Position numbers and translations under genes: made by a program. Source: Gammaproteobacteria bacterium (GTDB lineage Bacteria; Pseudomonadota; Gammaproteobacteria; Pseudomonadales; Halieaceae). From it: a stretch of 64,000 nucleotides of DNA. Where the stretch lies: positions 105,273 to 169,272 of the forward strand of contig JAUICG010000007.1 of the NCBI GenBank assembly GCA_030427485.1, given 5' to 3'. The first letter of the stretch is position 1. Each line of letters opens with the position of its first letter. The notes below the pieces were generated by a model. That model saw nothing but the letters and a program-made list of their open reading frames with translations, made no database searches and was not told where the DNA came from. This document shows positions 63,618-64,000 of the stretch, one piece after another.

Positions 63618-64000
63618 ATGAAGAAACTAGTTTTGCTGTTGGTGGTTCTCGCAATCGCCGGTATCGCCTACTACACGATGAAGCCGCCCGCCGAACCGGC
63701 CTTCAGCCTGGAGGAGGGCTATCACTACCTCTATGACGGGAAAACGCTCGCTGGCTGGCACCCTGTGGGAGGCGAGTCCACCTTCGAGGCTGCCGGTGAG
63801 GATATCGTTGGCTATCACGGCCCGGGGGCGAATACTTTTCTGCGTACCGACAAGACCTATGGCGATTTCTCGCTGAAGCTGCAGATGCGCTGGGATGAGC
63901 CCGGTAACTCGGGTGTGATGTTTCGCGCCAACCAGCGCGCAGCCGATGGCCGTGTATACGGCTATCAGTTTGAACTCGATGATTCCGATCGCGCCTGGAG
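63618..64000 (+). CDS. DUF1080 (3-keto-glycoside hydrolase family) protein, 5' part
   Basis: The gene begins at ATG 63618 and runs off the window; 127 residues are visible. A signal or anchor helix (LVLLLVVLAIAGIAYYTM) is followed by YHYLYDGKTLAGWHPVG, YGDFSLKLQMRWDEPGNSG and VMFRANQ, the opening of the PF06439 jelly-roll. Members of this family cleave 3-keto-glycosides and often sit with Gfo/Idh/MocA dehydrogenases, as here. It is 83 bases after oxidoreductase (2), with AAAGGAAACCAGG upstream of the start. Confidence 0.88.
   Translation, partial: MKKLVLLLVVLAIAGIAYYTMKPPAEPAFSLEEGYHYLYDGKTLAGWHPVGGESTFEAAGEDIVGYHGPGANTFLRTDKTYGDFSLKLQMRWDEPGNSGVMFRANQRAADGRVYGYQFELDDSDRAW

Noticed and set aside
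62224..63654. 476-codon open frame antisense to the second Gfo/Idh/MocA gene
   Set aside because: It spans the ends of three plus-strand genes and shows no domain.

Overview
The window is a high-GC chromosomal segment of a marine-type gammaproteobacterium. The evidence is lon with a sigma-32-like promoter, cmoA-cmoB, pepD, uup, a giant MscS channel gene and a pqiA-pqiA-pqiB-pqiC operon (all typical of Gammaproteobacteria), combined with TonB-dependent receptors, Cys-type sulfatases, DUF3604 proteins and Gfo/Idh/MocA-DUF1080 genes. A member of the Halieaceae (OM60/NOR5) or a relative is my best guess. That assignment is inference from gene content, since there is no rRNA or other marker in the window. 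I saw no tRNA, rRNA, CRISPR array, phage or insertion sequence.

Layout. 1-9.6 kb is housekeeping: a partial aminotransferase (-), lon (+), cmoA-cmoB (-), an alpha/beta hydrolase, pepD, an AspC/TyrB-type aminotransferase and a phosphoribosyltransferase. 9.6-17.7 kb holds a 120-bp palindromic element, uup, the MscK/MscM-like channel, ctaA, a 73-aa basic protein, a Tag-family glycosylase and a double-CDGSH protein. 17.9-21.1 kb is a two-gene P450/PQQ-cytochrome c dehydrogenase operon with a palindromic operator candidate upstream. 21.2-23.8 kb is an unknown membrane-protein pair. 24.1-28.6 kb holds a lipoprotein gene and the pqi lipid-transport operon with PqiA split into two genes. 28.7-30.8 kb is the first DUF3604 gene. 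31.1-37.7 kb is a complete FUSC-OMF-DUF1656-HlyD efflux operon followed by a K+-channel-like gene and an AI-2E-family transporter. 37.7-44.2 kb is a surface-modification cluster: GT2, P-loop sulfotransferase, arylsulfotransferase, small membrane protein, methyltransferase and GT-C. 44.5 kb is a type II NADH dehydrogenase.

The accessory core is 45.8-58.8 kb. Two outer-membrane receptor genes each diverge from sulfatase-type genes: TBDR/sulfatase, and TBDR (interrupted by one in-frame TAG)/DUF3604-sulfatase-DUF3604. The last three genes overlap one another and look translationally coupled. This reads as an uptake-and-hydrolysis system for a sulfated, possibly also phosphorylated, small substrate. 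It has no glycoside hydrolase or SusD and its substrate is unknown. It is the best candidate for an undescribed system here.

59-64 kb holds an SDR followed by a cluster, preceded by a TTGACA promoter, of two Gfo/Idh/MocA oxidoreductases, an NRAMP-like permease without the usual metal-binding motifs, and a DUF1080 (3-keto-glycoside hydrolase family) gene cut off by the window end. This resembles a 3-keto-sugar pathway.
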